Assembly: GCA_002700095.1 (NCBI GenBank)
Contig: PACL01000062.1
Coordinates: 38,281-102,280, forward strand
Direction: 5' to 3'
DNA length: 64,000 bases
Origin: Fulvimarina sp.
Lineage (GTDB): Bacteria; Pseudomonadota; Alphaproteobacteria; Rhizobiales; Rhizobiaceae
Shown here in pieces: positions 54,733-63,739 of this stretch. The translations under genes were made by a program, and so were the position numbers. The notes below the pieces were generated by a model that saw only the letters and a program-made list of their open reading frames with translations, was not told the DNA's origin and made no database searches. Numbering within the stretch: position 1 is the stretch's first letter; every line of letters begins with the position of its first letter.

Positions 54733-56514
54733 ATGGCGAGCGAAGAAAAGTTTCACGTCGTTTTCGTCAAACCGACGCATTACGACGACGATGGTTACCC
54801 GCTGCAATGGCGGCGCTCCACCATCCCGGCCAATTCGCTCGCCTGTCTCAACGGTATCGCCGCGGACTGCGTCGCCCGCAAGGTTCTCGGTGACGTTGAC
54901 GTGGTGATCCACACGATCGACGAGACCAATACCCGCATCAAGCCGAAGACGATCATCGAGATGATCCGCGCGGACGGCGGCAAGGGCATGCTCGCGCTCG
55001 TCGGCGTGCAGTCGAACCAGTTTCCCCGCGCCATCGATGTCGCCCGGCCGTTTCTGGCGGCCGGCATCCCGGTCTGCCTCGGCGGCTTCCATGTGGCGGG
55101 GTCGCTCGCCATGCTCGACGAGACGCCGCCCGAGATCGAGGCGGCGAGCCGCATGGGCATCAGCTTCTTCGTCGGCGAGGCTGAGGGCGGACGCTTCGAC
55201 CAGGTGCTGCGCGACGGCTACGCCGGTACGCTGCAGCCCTACTACCGCCACGACGCGGACTTGCCGGGCCTTGAGGGCGCGGAGATCCCGTTCCTCGACC
55301 GGGCCCAGGTCGAGAAGACCTTCGGCCTCTATTCGAGCTTCGACATCGGCCGTGGCTGCCCGTTCCAGTGCTCCTTCTGCACGATCATCAACGTGCAGGG
55401 CCGCGTCAGCCGCTTCCGTTCGGCCGATGATCTCGAGGCGATCGTGCGCGCCAACTGGGCGATCGGCATCGACATGTTCTTCGTCACCGACGACAATCTT
55501 GCCCGCAACCGCAACTGGGAAGCCTGCTTCGACCGGCTGATCCAGCTTCGCGAGAAGGACGGGATCAAGATCCGGATGCAGATCCAGATCGACACGCGCG
55601 CTCACAAGATCCCGGGCTTCATCGACAAGGCGGTTCGTGCCGGCGTCGATCAGGTCTTCGTCGGAATGGAAAATATCAATCCCGACAATCTCATCGCGGT
55701 GAAAAAGAACCAGAACAAGATCGTCGAATATCGCGAGATGTTCCTCGAGTGGAAGATGCGGTCGGTGATGATCACCGTCGGCTACATCATCGGCTTTGCG
55801 AACGACACGCGGGAATCGATCCTGCACGACGTCGACGTGATCAAGCGCGAACTGCCGATCGACCTGATCTACTTCACCAACCTGACGCCGCTGCCGGGCA
55901 GCGAGGACCATCAGACGCTGTTCAGGAAGGGCGTCTGGATGGACCCTGACCTCAACAAATACGACCTCAACCACCGCGTCACCCATCACGAGAAGATGTC
56001 GGACGAAGAGTGGGACCAGGTCTATTCGGAAGTCTGGGGCCGGTTCTACTCCTGGGATCACATCGAGACGATCATGAAGCGCATGCGGGCGACCGGCTCG
56101 ACCCGCAAGATGATGCTGCTCTTCCGAATTCTCGGCTATCGCAACTACTACATGGTCTATGGCTGCCACCCGCTGGAAGGCGGCTACATGCGCATCAAGT
56201 CGCGGCGCGACCGCCGCCACGGGATGAAGATCGAGAACCCGCTGACCTTCTATGCCCGCTACGCCTTTTCGGAAGCGCGCGCCGTCGCCCTTATGTTCCG
56301 GGACTATCTTCGGATGAAGCGGATGGCCGATCGCATCTGGGCCGATCCTGCCGCCGAAGAGTATCGCGACCTCGCCATCACCCCGCCGGATGCCGATGAA
56401 CTGACGCTGGCGCTCTATTCCGAAACGCGCGGCACCTCGGCCGAGATCGCCCGCATGCGCCGGCAGGAAGTGCTCGTGCGCAATGCCCGCGCCAAGAAGG
56501 AACAGGCCGCCTGA
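54733..56514 (+). CDS. B12-binding-domain radical SAM protein
   Basis: 593 residues. The N-terminal B12-type Rossmann domain (about 50-170) has LVGVQSNQFPRAIDVARPFL and GIPVCLGGFH; the classical DxHxxG cobalamin motif is not visible. The radical SAM cluster motif is GRGCPFQCSFCTII with Cys209, Cys213, Cys216. Later parts (NLTPLPGSEDH, DLNKYDLNHRVTHHEKMS) match the extended family. Such class B enzymes often methylate inactive carbons or cyclise tetrapyrroles (BchE, HpnP-like). The substrate is unknown. ATG 54733 has GGGGAG at 54722-54727. It follows the P450 by 166 bp on the same strand. Confidence 0.9.
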   Translation: MASEEKFHVVFVKPTHYDDDGYPLQWRRSTIPANSLACLNGIAADCVARKVLGDVDVVIHTIDETNTRIKPKTIIEMIRADGGKGMLALVGVQSNQFPRAIDVARPFLAAGIPVCLGGFHVAGSLAMLDETPPEIEAASRMGISFFVGEAEGGRFDQVLRDGYAGTLQPYYRHDADLPGLEGAEIPFLDRAQVEKTFGLYSSFDIGRGCPFQCSFCTIINVQGRVSRFRSADDLEAIVRANWAIGIDMFFVTDDNLARNRNWEACFDRLIQLREKDGIKIRMQIQIDTRAHKIPGFIDKAVRAGVDQVFVGMENINPDNLIAVKKNQNKIVEYREMFLEWKMRSVMITVGYIIGFANDTRESILHDVDVIKRELPIDLIYFTNLTPLPGSEDHQTLFRKGVWMDPDLNKYDLNHRVTHHEKMSDEEWDQVYSEVWGRFYSWDHIETIMKRMRATGSTRKMMLLFRILGYRNYYMVYGCHPLEGGYMRIKSRRDRRHGMKIENPLTFYARYAFSEARAVALMFRDYLRMKRMADRIWADPAAEEYRDLAITPPDADELTLALYSETRGTSAEIARMRRQEVLVRNARAKKEQAA

Positions 56515-57021
56515 GGCGGCGGCGGACGCGGCGATCGGCTGGCCGCGGCCGCAGATGCTGCGCATGCCGAAGGCATCGGGGTGGACGGCGCGCGCCCGGC
56601 TCGTCGCCTCGCCTCCGCATTCATTCCGGTTATGACCGTCGGCCTCTCGCACGGGGCGCGACAGAATGCCGCCGCCGGGAGCAACGCGCGGCCAAACTCG
56701 CGAGAAACCGTTTGCAAGACCGGCCTTATGGTCTGCTCGGCTGCCGCAGCGGCCCGATCGCCGATCGGCCTGATCGATCAGACAGCATCAATCGGACAGC
56801 CTGTCTTCCCCGCCATGTCGCGCTCGCCACAAATTCGAGTTGACGTGAAATCAAAAGCCTACCACCATGGCTCAATTGAAATGCATGCCTTTCGTTTGTG
56901 CAGCGGGGCCAGTCTTCACGTTCGTCTCTGACGGCGATGCTGTCTTCTTTCGCGGGTCTCGTTGCGGTTTGTTGGAGCGTCGGCAGCATGCCGGCGGTCG
57001 GATCGCGGAAAGGACCGCCGC
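56515..57021. other. Long intergenic region upstream of the symporter gene
   Basis: About 500 bp without a credible gene. A possible promoter (TTGACG at about 56842, 17-bp spacer, CACCAT) lies in an AT-richer part. Several short GC palindromes (GGCCGCGGCC, GCCGATCGGC) occur, but no extended structure. Confidence 0.4.
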
Positions 57022-58362
57022 ATGTCTCTCACGATGAAGATCCTGATCGGGATGCTCGCCGGCGTGGTCGTCGGTGCGGCGATCAACACGCTCGACATCG
57101 CCTTCCTGAACGACGTCGTCGTCGCCGGATTCTTCGGCATGATCGGGACGATGTTCGTCAACGCCCTGAAGCTTCTCGTCGTGCCGCTGGTGTTTTTCTC
57201 GCTGATCTGCGGCGTCGCCGGCATCGGTGACATCCGCCTGCTCGGCCGGGTCGGCGGCAAGTCCTTCGCTCTTTACATCTTCACGACTGCGGTCGCGATC
57301 GGAACGGCGATCCTGCTCGCCCAGCTGATCGGGCCGGGGCAGGGCTTCGAGATGCAGGGCGTCGATGCCAGCGGTATTGCCGCCAAGGAGGCTCCCTCGG
57401 TCTGGGAGGTCTTCGCGAACATCGTGCCGACCAATCCGATCCAGTCCTTCGCCTCCGGCGAGATGCTGCAGATCATCTTCTACACGGTGCTTCTGGGCGT
57501 CGCGGTGGTCATGCTGGGAGACCAGTCGGCGCCGTTCGTCCGGGCCTGCGAATACATGAACGAAGTGATGATGAAGATCGTCTCCATCATCATGGCGGCC
57601 GCCCCCTACGGCGTCTTCTGCCTGATCGCCAAGACCTTTGCCGAACAGGGCATCGACCTTTTTGTCCCGGTCATGGCCTATGTCGCGACGCTGGTCGGGG
57701 CGCTGTTCCTGCATCTCTTCGTCACGCTGATGATCCTCCTGAAGCTGTTTTCCGGGCTCAACCCGTTCACCTTCATGAAGAAGATGCGGGCTGCGCAGAT
57801 CTTTGCCTTCTCGACGGCAAGCTCCAACGCCACCATTCCCGTCACCCTGCAATGCGTGACCGAACGGATCGGCGTGAAGAACTCGGTCGCGTCCTTCACG
57901 ATCCCCTTCGGCGCCACCATCAACATGGACGGCACAGCGATCATGCAGGGCGTCGCGACCGTCTTCCTCGCCAATGTCTATGGCATCGAACTCGGCGTCT
58001 CCGGCTACCTGACCGTCATCGCCATGGCCGTCCTCGCCTCGATCGGCACCGCGGGCGTTCCTGGCGTCGGGCTGGTGATGCTGACGATGGTGCTCAACCA
58101 GGTGGGCCTGCCGATCGAGGGAATCGCGCTTATCCTCGGCGTCGACCGCTTGATGGACATGATCCGGACCGCGGTGAACATCACCGGCGACGCGGTGGTC
58201 TCGACCATCGTCGCCACGATGGAGGGCGAGTTCGATCAGTCGGTCTTCGACGATCCGAACGCCGGCATCGAGACCCCGCACGACCTCGACATCGACCCTG
58301 CGGCCGAGGAGCGGCTGGCCGGCGAGGCGAGGCGCCATCCGCGGCCGCAACCTGCGGAATAG
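57022..58362 (+). CDS. Dicarboxylate/amino acid:cation symporter (DAACS/GltP type)
   Basis: 446 residues. The family's elevator-transporter motifs are clear: FSTASSNATIPVTL (hairpin 1 serine-rich loop), IPFGATINMDGTAIMQGV (unwound helix 7, NMDGT), GTAGVPGVGLVMLTMVL (hairpin 2) and ILGVDRLMDMIRTAVNITGD (helix 8). The DRxxDMxRTxxNxxGD pattern binds the substrate and sodium or proton. Acidic amino acids or C4-dicarboxylates are the likely substrates. ATG 57022 has GGAAAGGA upstream. The C-terminal 30 residues are polar. Stands alone. Confidence 0.94.
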   Translation: MSLTMKILIGMLAGVVVGAAINTLDIAFLNDVVVAGFFGMIGTMFVNALKLLVVPLVFFSLICGVAGIGDIRLLGRVGGKSFALYIFTTAVAIGTAILLAQLIGPGQGFEMQGVDASGIAAKEAPSVWEVFANIVPTNPIQSFASGEMLQIIFYTVLLGVAVVMLGDQSAPFVRACEYMNEVMMKIVSIIMAAAPYGVFCLIAKTFAEQGIDLFVPVMAYVATLVGALFLHLFVTLMILLKLFSGLNPFTFMKKMRAAQIFAFSTASSNATIPVTLQCVTERIGVKNSVASFTIPFGATINMDGTAIMQGVATVFLANVYGIELGVSGYLTVIAMAVLASIGTAGVPGVGLVMLTMVLNQVGLPIEGIALILGVDRLMDMIRTAVNITGDAVVSTIVATMEGEFDQSVFDDPNAGIETPHDLDIDPAAEERLAGEARRHPRPQPAE

Positions 58363-58620
58363 CCATCGGGCGCCGGCGGTCTGACCCTTGGCCGCCGGGC
58401 CACGATCGGCGGTCGCAAAGCCGCGGTCGTCGACGCGGCAACGATCGTCAGGGCAGTCATCCGTGCCGAGGCGGAACGACGAGCCCGGATGCCGTCGCTT
58501 CCGGATGAGCCGACGGCAGAGTCGCTTCGTGGCAAGCCACCTGTCTCGGTCGCTGTCCCTTCCGGCGCCCTGTCCTATGTGAGGTTGCAAGGCAACCGGC
58601 AGAAAGGACACCGTTTCAGG

Positions 58621-60333
58621 GTGAGATTCCAACCAACCGTCGTTTCGGCGCTCGTTCTTCATCTCCTGCTCGTGCTCTTCACGGCGCCAGTCGCGCAGGC
58701 GCAGGACTCCGCCGCCGGCAGCTTCTTCAAGGTGGAATCCCTCCATGAGGGCCTGGAGCCGGCCGGGGGTCCCGTCCTTCTCGACACTCCGCAGTCGATG
58801 ATGGAGACCTTCATCTTCGCGGCCGAGGGTGAAGACTGGAACACCGCCGCCTATGCCCTCGACCTGTCGGAGATCCCGCGGGATCTCCAGGCCAAGATGG
58901 GGCCCGTTCTCGCCAAGCGGCTCTACGAGGTGATGCAGCGGGCGATGTGGCTCGACTGGGGAGACCTGCCGGATCGCCCGGACGCGATGCTCGCCAGCGC
59001 CTCCAACAAGAACCCGATGGCCGGCGAGCCTCGCCGCAATATCCGCCTCTCCATCCTCGAGCTTCCCGACCGCCCGGTCTCGATCCGGATTGCCCGCGTG
59101 AAACCGCAGGACGGCGAACCGGTCTGGGTGTTTTCCAGCCAGACGGTCGGCAACATCATGGAGATGCACGCCGTCTTCGGACCGACCGGCTTCGAGGGGC
59201 GCCTGCCGGAATTCCTGCAGCAGCGGGCCTTCTGGACCCTCGCGGTCTGGGAGGTGATCGCCCTGCCGCTGATCCTGCTCGGGGCCGTTCTGGCGGCGGC
59301 GCTCGCCTATCGTGGCCTCAGCGAGGTGCAGAAGCACCAGCCGACGCGGACCGGCACCCGCATCATCGAGATGATCAAGGTGCCCTTCGCGCTGATGGTC
59401 TGCGTCGGTACGTTCTCGCTGGTGAAGAGCATGCTCTTCACCTTCTCCGGCGCGGTGAACATGTTCCTCGGCCCGCTCCAGTCGGCGCTGTTCGTCATCG
59501 CGCTGGCGCTGGTCGCGGTGCGGGTGGTGGACGCGATCCTCGACCGGGTCGTGCGCCAGAACATGGAGGAGCTGACGGAATCGGGCGCTGCCAACGAGCG
59601 CGATCTCTACACCAACATCTCGGCGGCACGGCGCGTCGCGATCGTCGTCGCCTTTCTTGTCGGCACCGCTCTGGTCCTCATCCAGGTCAACGCCTTCCAG
59701 ACCCTCGGCTTCTCGCTGCTCGCCTCTGCCGGCGTCATCGGCCTGATTTTCGCCTTCGCGGCGCGCTCGATCCTCGCCAACATCATGTCCAGCCTGCAGA
59801 TCGCGCTGGCGAAGACCGCGCGGATCGGCGACGCCGTGCTGTTCGACGGCCAGTGGTGCTACGTCGAGAGCATCAATTTCACCTATGTGCAGCTGCGCTC
59901 GTGGGACAACCGCCGGCTGATGGTGCCCGTCAGCGAGTTCGTCTCGACGCCGTTCGAGAACTGGACCAAGCAGGACACGACGTTGACCAAGACCGTGGAG
60001 CTGACGCTCGACCACCGGGCCGATGTCGACAAGCTGCGGGCGGCGTTTCAGAACTTCGTCGACCAGTCCGACGACGTCATCGACAAGGACCAGGCGAAGG
60101 TCCAGGTCATCGGCCAGGATGCCACGGGGATGACGGTCTGGTTCGTCGCGGCGGCCGAGGACCCGTCCGCCGGGTGGTCGATGCAGTGCCGGCTGCGCGA
60201 GGAGATGCTGAAGGCGGCGGTCCGGCTGGAGGCCGAGTATTCCGAAACGCCGGCCGAGCGGCCCTCCTACCTACCGCGCGAGCGCGAGATGATCGTCGGC
60301 GAGTTCGGCGCCCGCAAGCAGTCCGCCGAGTGA
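58621..60333 (+). CDS. MscS-family mechanosensitive channel
   Basis: About 570 residues. A signal-peptide-like N-terminus (VLHLLLVLFTAPVAQAQ) leads into a 170-residue periplasmic domain. Several membrane segments follow, ending with the pore helix FSLLASAGVIGLIFAFAARSILANIMSSLQIALAKTARIGDAVLF, which carries the Gly/Ala-rich packing pattern of MscS TM3. The cytoplasmic beta domain includes WDNRRLMVPVSEFVSTPFENWTK. It releases solutes under osmotic downshock. I prefer GTG 58621 because signal-peptide features begin there; AAAGGA lies 12 bases upstream. An ATG at 58489 would add 44 basic, unrelated residues. Confidence 0.92.
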   Translation: MRFQPTVVSALVLHLLLVLFTAPVAQAQDSAAGSFFKVESLHEGLEPAGGPVLLDTPQSMMETFIFAAEGEDWNTAAYALDLSEIPRDLQAKMGPVLAKRLYEVMQRAMWLDWGDLPDRPDAMLASASNKNPMAGEPRRNIRLSILELPDRPVSIRIARVKPQDGEPVWVFSSQTVGNIMEMHAVFGPTGFEGRLPEFLQQRAFWTLAVWEVIALPLILLGAVLAAALAYRGLSEVQKHQPTRTGTRIIEMIKVPFALMVCVGTFSLVKSMLFTFSGAVNMFLGPLQSALFVIALALVAVRVVDAILDRVVRQNMEELTESGAANERDLYTNISAARRVAIVVAFLVGTALVLIQVNAFQTLGFSLLASAGVIGLIFAFAARSILANIMSSLQIALAKTARIGDAVLFDGQWCYVESINFTYVQLRSWDNRRLMVPVSEFVSTPFENWTKQDTTLTKTVELTLDHRADVDKLRAAFQNFVDQSDDVIDKDQAKVQVIGQDATGMTVWFVAAAEDPSAGWSMQCRLREEMLKAAVRLEAEYSETPAERPSYLPREREMIVGEFGARKQSAE

Positions 60334-60440
60334 TACCGTCGGCTCCGGTCTTCGGCGCCTGGGGGGTGCCGCTCAAAAGCCGCGGGGGCTTGACAAGCAT
60401 GGGCCGGGGGCAGCCGGCCATCCGGCCGCCGGTATCGCCG

Positions 60441-61115
60441 TCACGTCGCCAGGTAGCGGTCCGGCCGGTGGTTGATGGCAAGGAAGCCGTTGAGCACCAC
60501 CGCGCCGATGAGCGAGAAGACCACCGCCGTGAAATCGACGACGAAGAGCGCGACGGCGAGAATTGCCAGGTCGAAGGTCAGCTGGACGAGTCCAGCTCGG
60601 AAGCCGAAGCGGTCCTGCAGGTAGATCGCCAGGATCCCGGCGCCGCCGAGGCTGGCCCGGTGACGGAAGAGCGCGAGGAGCGCGAAGCCGATCAGGAGCC
60701 CGCCGATCACCGCGCCGGCGAGCGGATCGACATGCTCGATCGAGAACACCAGCGGCAGCCAGTAGGAGACCAGTGACAGGAGGCCGATCGCCGCGAAGGT
60801 CTTGATGGTGAAGGCACGGCCCATGCGCCCGACGGCGAGGGCGTAGAAGGGAATGTTGATCAGGAAGAAGGCGAGGCCGACATTGATGCCGAAGACGTAG
60901 GAGACGATCAGCGCCAGGCCCGCCACGCCGCCGGTGAGGAATTTCAGATGGGCGAGGATCGCCAGCCCCAGCGCCGCCAGGAGGACGCCGGTGAGGATCG
61001 CCTGGGCGTCCTCGGCAGGGCTGTGATGGGTCGCGGTCGCCGACCAGTCGCCAAAGCGCGATTGCCTGCGGGCGGCAGGTTCGGCCCCCTCTTGGGTCTC
61101 GGCGGACTGGCTCAT
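60441..61115 (-). CDS. YitT-family membrane protein
   Basis: 224 residues. A polar N-terminal 35 residues precede five to six membrane spans. LTGGVAGLALIVSYVFGINVGLAFFLINIPFYAL and DPLAGAVIGGLLIGFALLALFRHRASLGGAGILAIYLQDRFGF are the two glycine-rich repeats of the YitT/DUF161 family. Function is unknown; some members are annotated as putative transporters. ATG 61115 has GGAG at seven bases; ATG 61121 is only one base from it. Convergent with the MscS gene and divergent from the exonuclease gene. Confidence 0.88.
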   Translation of the reverse strand: MSQSAETQEGAEPAARRQSRFGDWSATATHHSPAEDAQAILTGVLLAALGLAILAHLKFLTGGVAGLALIVSYVFGINVGLAFFLINIPFYALAVGRMGRAFTIKTFAAIGLLSLVSYWLPLVFSIEHVDPLAGAVIGGLLIGFALLALFRHRASLGGAGILAIYLQDRFGFRAGLVQLTFDLAILAVALFVVDFTAVVFSLIGAVVLNGFLAINHRPDRYLAT

Positions 61116-61251
61116 CGGCATGCTCCGGTTGATGCTGCACTGCGAAAGCTAAACGCTAGCGCGTGCGAGCGGCCAAGGGAAGTGCGTCGGCGGCAGGGGT
61201 GCCCTGCATGCGGCGCTTCGTTGCGTGGCTACGCGCCCTAAGTCACGCCCG

Positions 61252-62265
61252 ATGATCAAGCCCGAAGACCTCCTGCGCCCCACCCCCGAGGGCCTCTACT
61301 GCCCGCCCGGAAAATTCTTCATCGACCCGGTCCGCCCGGTCGACCGGGCGCTCGTGACCCATGGCCATGCCGACCATGCGCGGCCCGGCAATGCCAGGGT
61401 CATGGCGACCCGCGAGACGCTGGACATCATGGCGCTGCGCTATGGCGAAGACTTCTGCGCCGAGCGGCAGGTGGCAAAGCTCGGCGAAAGAGTCCGGATC
61501 GGCGAGGTGACAGTGTCGTTTCATCCGGCCGGCCATGTTCTCGGCTCGGCGCAGATCGCGGTGGAGTGGCAGGATCTCAGGATCGTCGCCTCGGGCGACT
61601 ACAAGCGCCGGGCCGATCCGACCTGTCTCGGCTTCGAGCCAGTTCCCTGCGACGTCTTCATCACCGAGGCGACCTTCGCGCTGCCGGTCTTTCGCCACCC
61701 GCCGACCGCGGACGAGATCGGCAAGCTCCTGACCTCCCTCGAGCATTTCCCCGAGCGGGCGCATCTCGTCGGCGCCTATGCGCTGGGCAAGGCGCAGCGG
61801 GTGATCCGGCACCTGCGCGATGCCGGCTACGACGCGCCGATCTACATCCATGGCGCCCTGAAGAAGCTGTGCGACTATTACCAGAGCGAGGGCATCGATC
61901 TCGGCGAACTGCGCCCGGCGACCGTAGAGGGTGGCCGGAAGGGCGATTTTGCCGGCGCCGTGATCGTCGGTCCGCCCTCGGCCTTCGCCGACAAATGGGC
62001 CCGGCGGTTCCCCGATCCGGTGGCAAGCTTCGCCTCGGGCTGGATGCGGGTGCGCCAGAGGGCGCGCCAGCGCGGCGTTGAGCTGCCGCTGATCGTCTCC
62101 GACCATTGCGACTGGGACGAACTGACGGACACCGTCGAGGAACTGGCGCCCCAGGAGCTCTGGGTCACCCACGGGCGCGAGGAGGCGCTGGTGCGCTGGT
62201 GCGAACTGCGCCAGATGCGGGCAAGGCCGCTGCATCTCGTCGGCTACGAGGACGAGGCGGAATAG
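61252..62265 (+). CDS. Ligase-associated DNA-processing exonuclease (MBL fold)
   Basis: 337 residues. Metallo-beta-lactamase motif VTHGHADHARPGN (His37, His39, Asp41, His42), the AGHVLGSAQIAVEW strand and a later SDHCDWDEL plus ELWVTHGREEALVRWCE match the SNM1/CPSF-like exonucleases found beside ATP-dependent DNA ligases in bacterial repair operons (with an Lhr helicase and a phosphoesterase). Here, however, no ligase, Lhr or phosphoesterase follows; the next gene is a MarR regulator. ATG 61252 starts IKPEDLLRPTPEGLYCPPG, as in relatives; ATG 61225 is an alternative. Confidence 0.9.
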   Translation: MIKPEDLLRPTPEGLYCPPGKFFIDPVRPVDRALVTHGHADHARPGNARVMATRETLDIMALRYGEDFCAERQVAKLGERVRIGEVTVSFHPAGHVLGSAQIAVEWQDLRIVASGDYKRRADPTCLGFEPVPCDVFITEATFALPVFRHPPTADEIGKLLTSLEHFPERAHLVGAYALGKAQRVIRHLRDAGYDAPIYIHGALKKLCDYYQSEGIDLGELRPATVEGGRKGDFAGAVIVGPPSAFADKWARRFPDPVASFASGWMRVRQRARQRGVELPLIVSDHCDWDELTDTVEELAPQELWVTHGREEALVRWCELRQMRARPLHLVGYEDEAE

Positions 62266-62339
62266 GCCGCCGGGCCGCGAACCCCGCTGCCGGCTCCAGG
62301 ACATTCGTACCGGGCGGATCGAGCGATCCGTCTTGCGGT

Positions 62340-62377
62340 GATTTGCATAACGGTTTATATAACGGGTTATGTAAATC
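62340..62377. promoter_or_regulatory. Palindromic operator for the MarR-family regulator
   Basis: GATTTGCATAAC (62340-62351) and GTTATGTAAATC (62366-62377) are inverted repeats matching in 11 of 12 positions, 14 bp apart. Between them ATAACGG is repeated (62347-62353, 62359-62365). It ends 10 bp before the MarR start and overlaps its Shine-Dalgarno edge, as expected for autorepression. Confidence 0.75.
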
Positions 62378-62387
62378 GGAGGTCTGC

Positions 62388-62891
62388 TTGACGGAAGATG
62401 TCGTCCGGTCCCTCGGCCTGTTGTGCCTCGGGACGCATCTGAAGCGGCTGGGCGAGCGCCTGCAGGGCGAGACGGACACGATCGTCGCGGCGCGCGGGCT
62501 CAGCCTCAGCGCAAGCCAATATCCCTATCTCGCCTGCCTCGACCGCCTCGGACCGCTGACGCTGGGCGATCTGGCGGAGGCCGTCGGGGTCAGCCAGCCG
62601 GGCGCGACACGCACCGTCAACACGCTCGTCGAGCAGGGAATCCTCCAGGTCGAGCCATCACCGGGCGATCAGCGCCGGAAGATCACCGCCCTGTCGGATG
62701 AGGGTCGGCGGCTGGTGGCGATCGGCAAGGCGGAGATCTGGCCGCAGATCGCCGCCGCAGTCGGCGACCTCTGCGCCGGGCTCGAAGGGCCGCTGCTCGA
62801 TCAGCTGAACACCATCGAAGACAGGCTCAGGGAGAAGCCCCTCGCAATGCGGGGAACATCGCCTGCAACCGTGAAGGACCGACATGGCTGA
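62388..62891 (+). CDS. MarR-family transcriptional regulator
   Basis: 167 residues. Winged-helix core: LSLSASQYPYLACLDRLGPLTLGDLAEAVGVSQPGATRTVNTLVEQGILQVEPSPGDQRRKITALSDEGRRLV, with the recognition helix VSQPGATRTVNTL and the wing GDQRRKITAL. The dimerisation helices flank it. The start is TTG 62388 with an ideal GGAGG at 62378-62382, five bases away; no ATG fits the family length. A strong palindrome directly upstream is the likely self-operator. Its stop overlaps the acetyltransferase start by 8 bp, so the two form an operon. Confidence 0.92.
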   Translation: MTEDVVRSLGLLCLGTHLKRLGERLQGETDTIVAARGLSLSASQYPYLACLDRLGPLTLGDLAEAVGVSQPGATRTVNTLVEQGILQVEPSPGDQRRKITALSDEGRRLVAIGKAEIWPQIAAAVGDLCAGLEGPLLDQLNTIEDRLREKPLAMRGTSPATVKDRHG

Positions 62892-63567
62892 CCCTCTCGA
62901 CAGGCCGATCTGGACGGCCCTCACCACCCGCCAGGCCCATCTCGCAGAGGGAGACGCGCATGCTCGCCGCTATCTTCCCGACGTCAGCTCGTTCACGGCG
63001 AGCCGCGACGACGGCGAGGCAAGCCTTGCGGCTCTGGCACGGCTCGCCGAGCCGGGCGGGACGATGCTGTTTCTGCAGGCCTGTCCCATCGTCCTGCCGC
63101 CGCAGCTGGTGGAGAGACAGACGGCCGAGGCGGTCCAGATGGTCGCCGAGGCGCCGTTTCCCGCGATTGACGATCCGCGTGTCGAGCGCCTCGGATTGGC
63201 CGATGCAGAGGCGATGCTGGCGCTCGCCGAACTCGCCAAGCCCGGGCCGTTCACGCTGAAGGCTCAGAGCTTCGGTGCTTTCTGGGGCGTCAAGGAGGAG
63301 GGGCGGCTCATCGCCATGGCGGGCGAACGGCTGAAGCTGCCCGGCATCACCGAGCTGAGCGGCCTTGCGACCCATCCGGACAGGCAGGGCGAGGGGCTCG
63401 GTAAGCTGCTCTTCAACTTTGTCGCCGGGCAGATATCGGCGCGCGGCGAGGCAGTGTTCCTGCACGCCTATGCCTGGAACGAGACGGCGATCCAGCTCTA
63501 TGAGCGGCTCGGATTCCGGCTGCGCTGCGCCATGAACGTCGCCTTCGTCGAGCCGCGCCTGCCCTGA
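62884..63567 (+). CDS. GNAT-family N-acetyltransferase
   Basis: 227 residues. The C-terminal half holds the acetyl-CoA motif A: ELSGLATHPDRQGEGLGKLLFNFVAGQI, then FLHAYAWNETAIQLYERLGFRLR (motif B), both standard for GNAT/FR47-like enzymes. The N-terminal half (YLPDVSSFTAS, TMLFLQACPIVLP) matches the fused amino-terminal extension of this subgroup. The acceptor is unknown. It overlaps the MarR gene by 8 bp, so its level is set by that regulator, which suggests a response to a small phenolic, drug or metabolite. Confidence 0.88.
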   Translation: MADPLDRPIWTALTTRQAHLAEGDAHARRYLPDVSSFTASRDDGEASLAALARLAEPGGTMLFLQACPIVLPPQLVERQTAEAVQMVAEAPFPAIDDPRVERLGLADAEAMLALAELAKPGPFTLKAQSFGAFWGVKEEGRLIAMAGERLKLPGITELSGLATHPDRQGEGLGKLLFNFVAGQISARGEAVFLHAYAWNETAIQLYERLGFRLRCAMNVAFVEPRLP

Positions 63568-63739
63568 GGCGGATCGGTCGCAGGAGCAGGCAGCCGGTCT
63601 CCCCGCCGCCGGCCCCGCATTCATGCCTGACTTCGGCTTTCCGCGTGACCCCGTTCATCGCCGAGGGTGTCCTGTGGTCGAATCGGCTAGGATCGCGATT
63701 CTCGATTGATCCTGACGAAGCCTGGGAGGAGAACGCATC

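Noticed and set aside
56581-56931. 116-codon plus-strand frame upstream of the symporter gene
   Set aside because: No ribosome-binding site, no similarity, irregular composition; more likely untranslated leader.
56872-60015. Open frame of over 1000 codons antisense to the symporter and MscS genes
   Set aside because: It is the mirror of two well-supported genes. High G+C suppresses stop codons in the opposite frame, and its protein is an arginine/aspartate/histidine-rich low-complexity chain.
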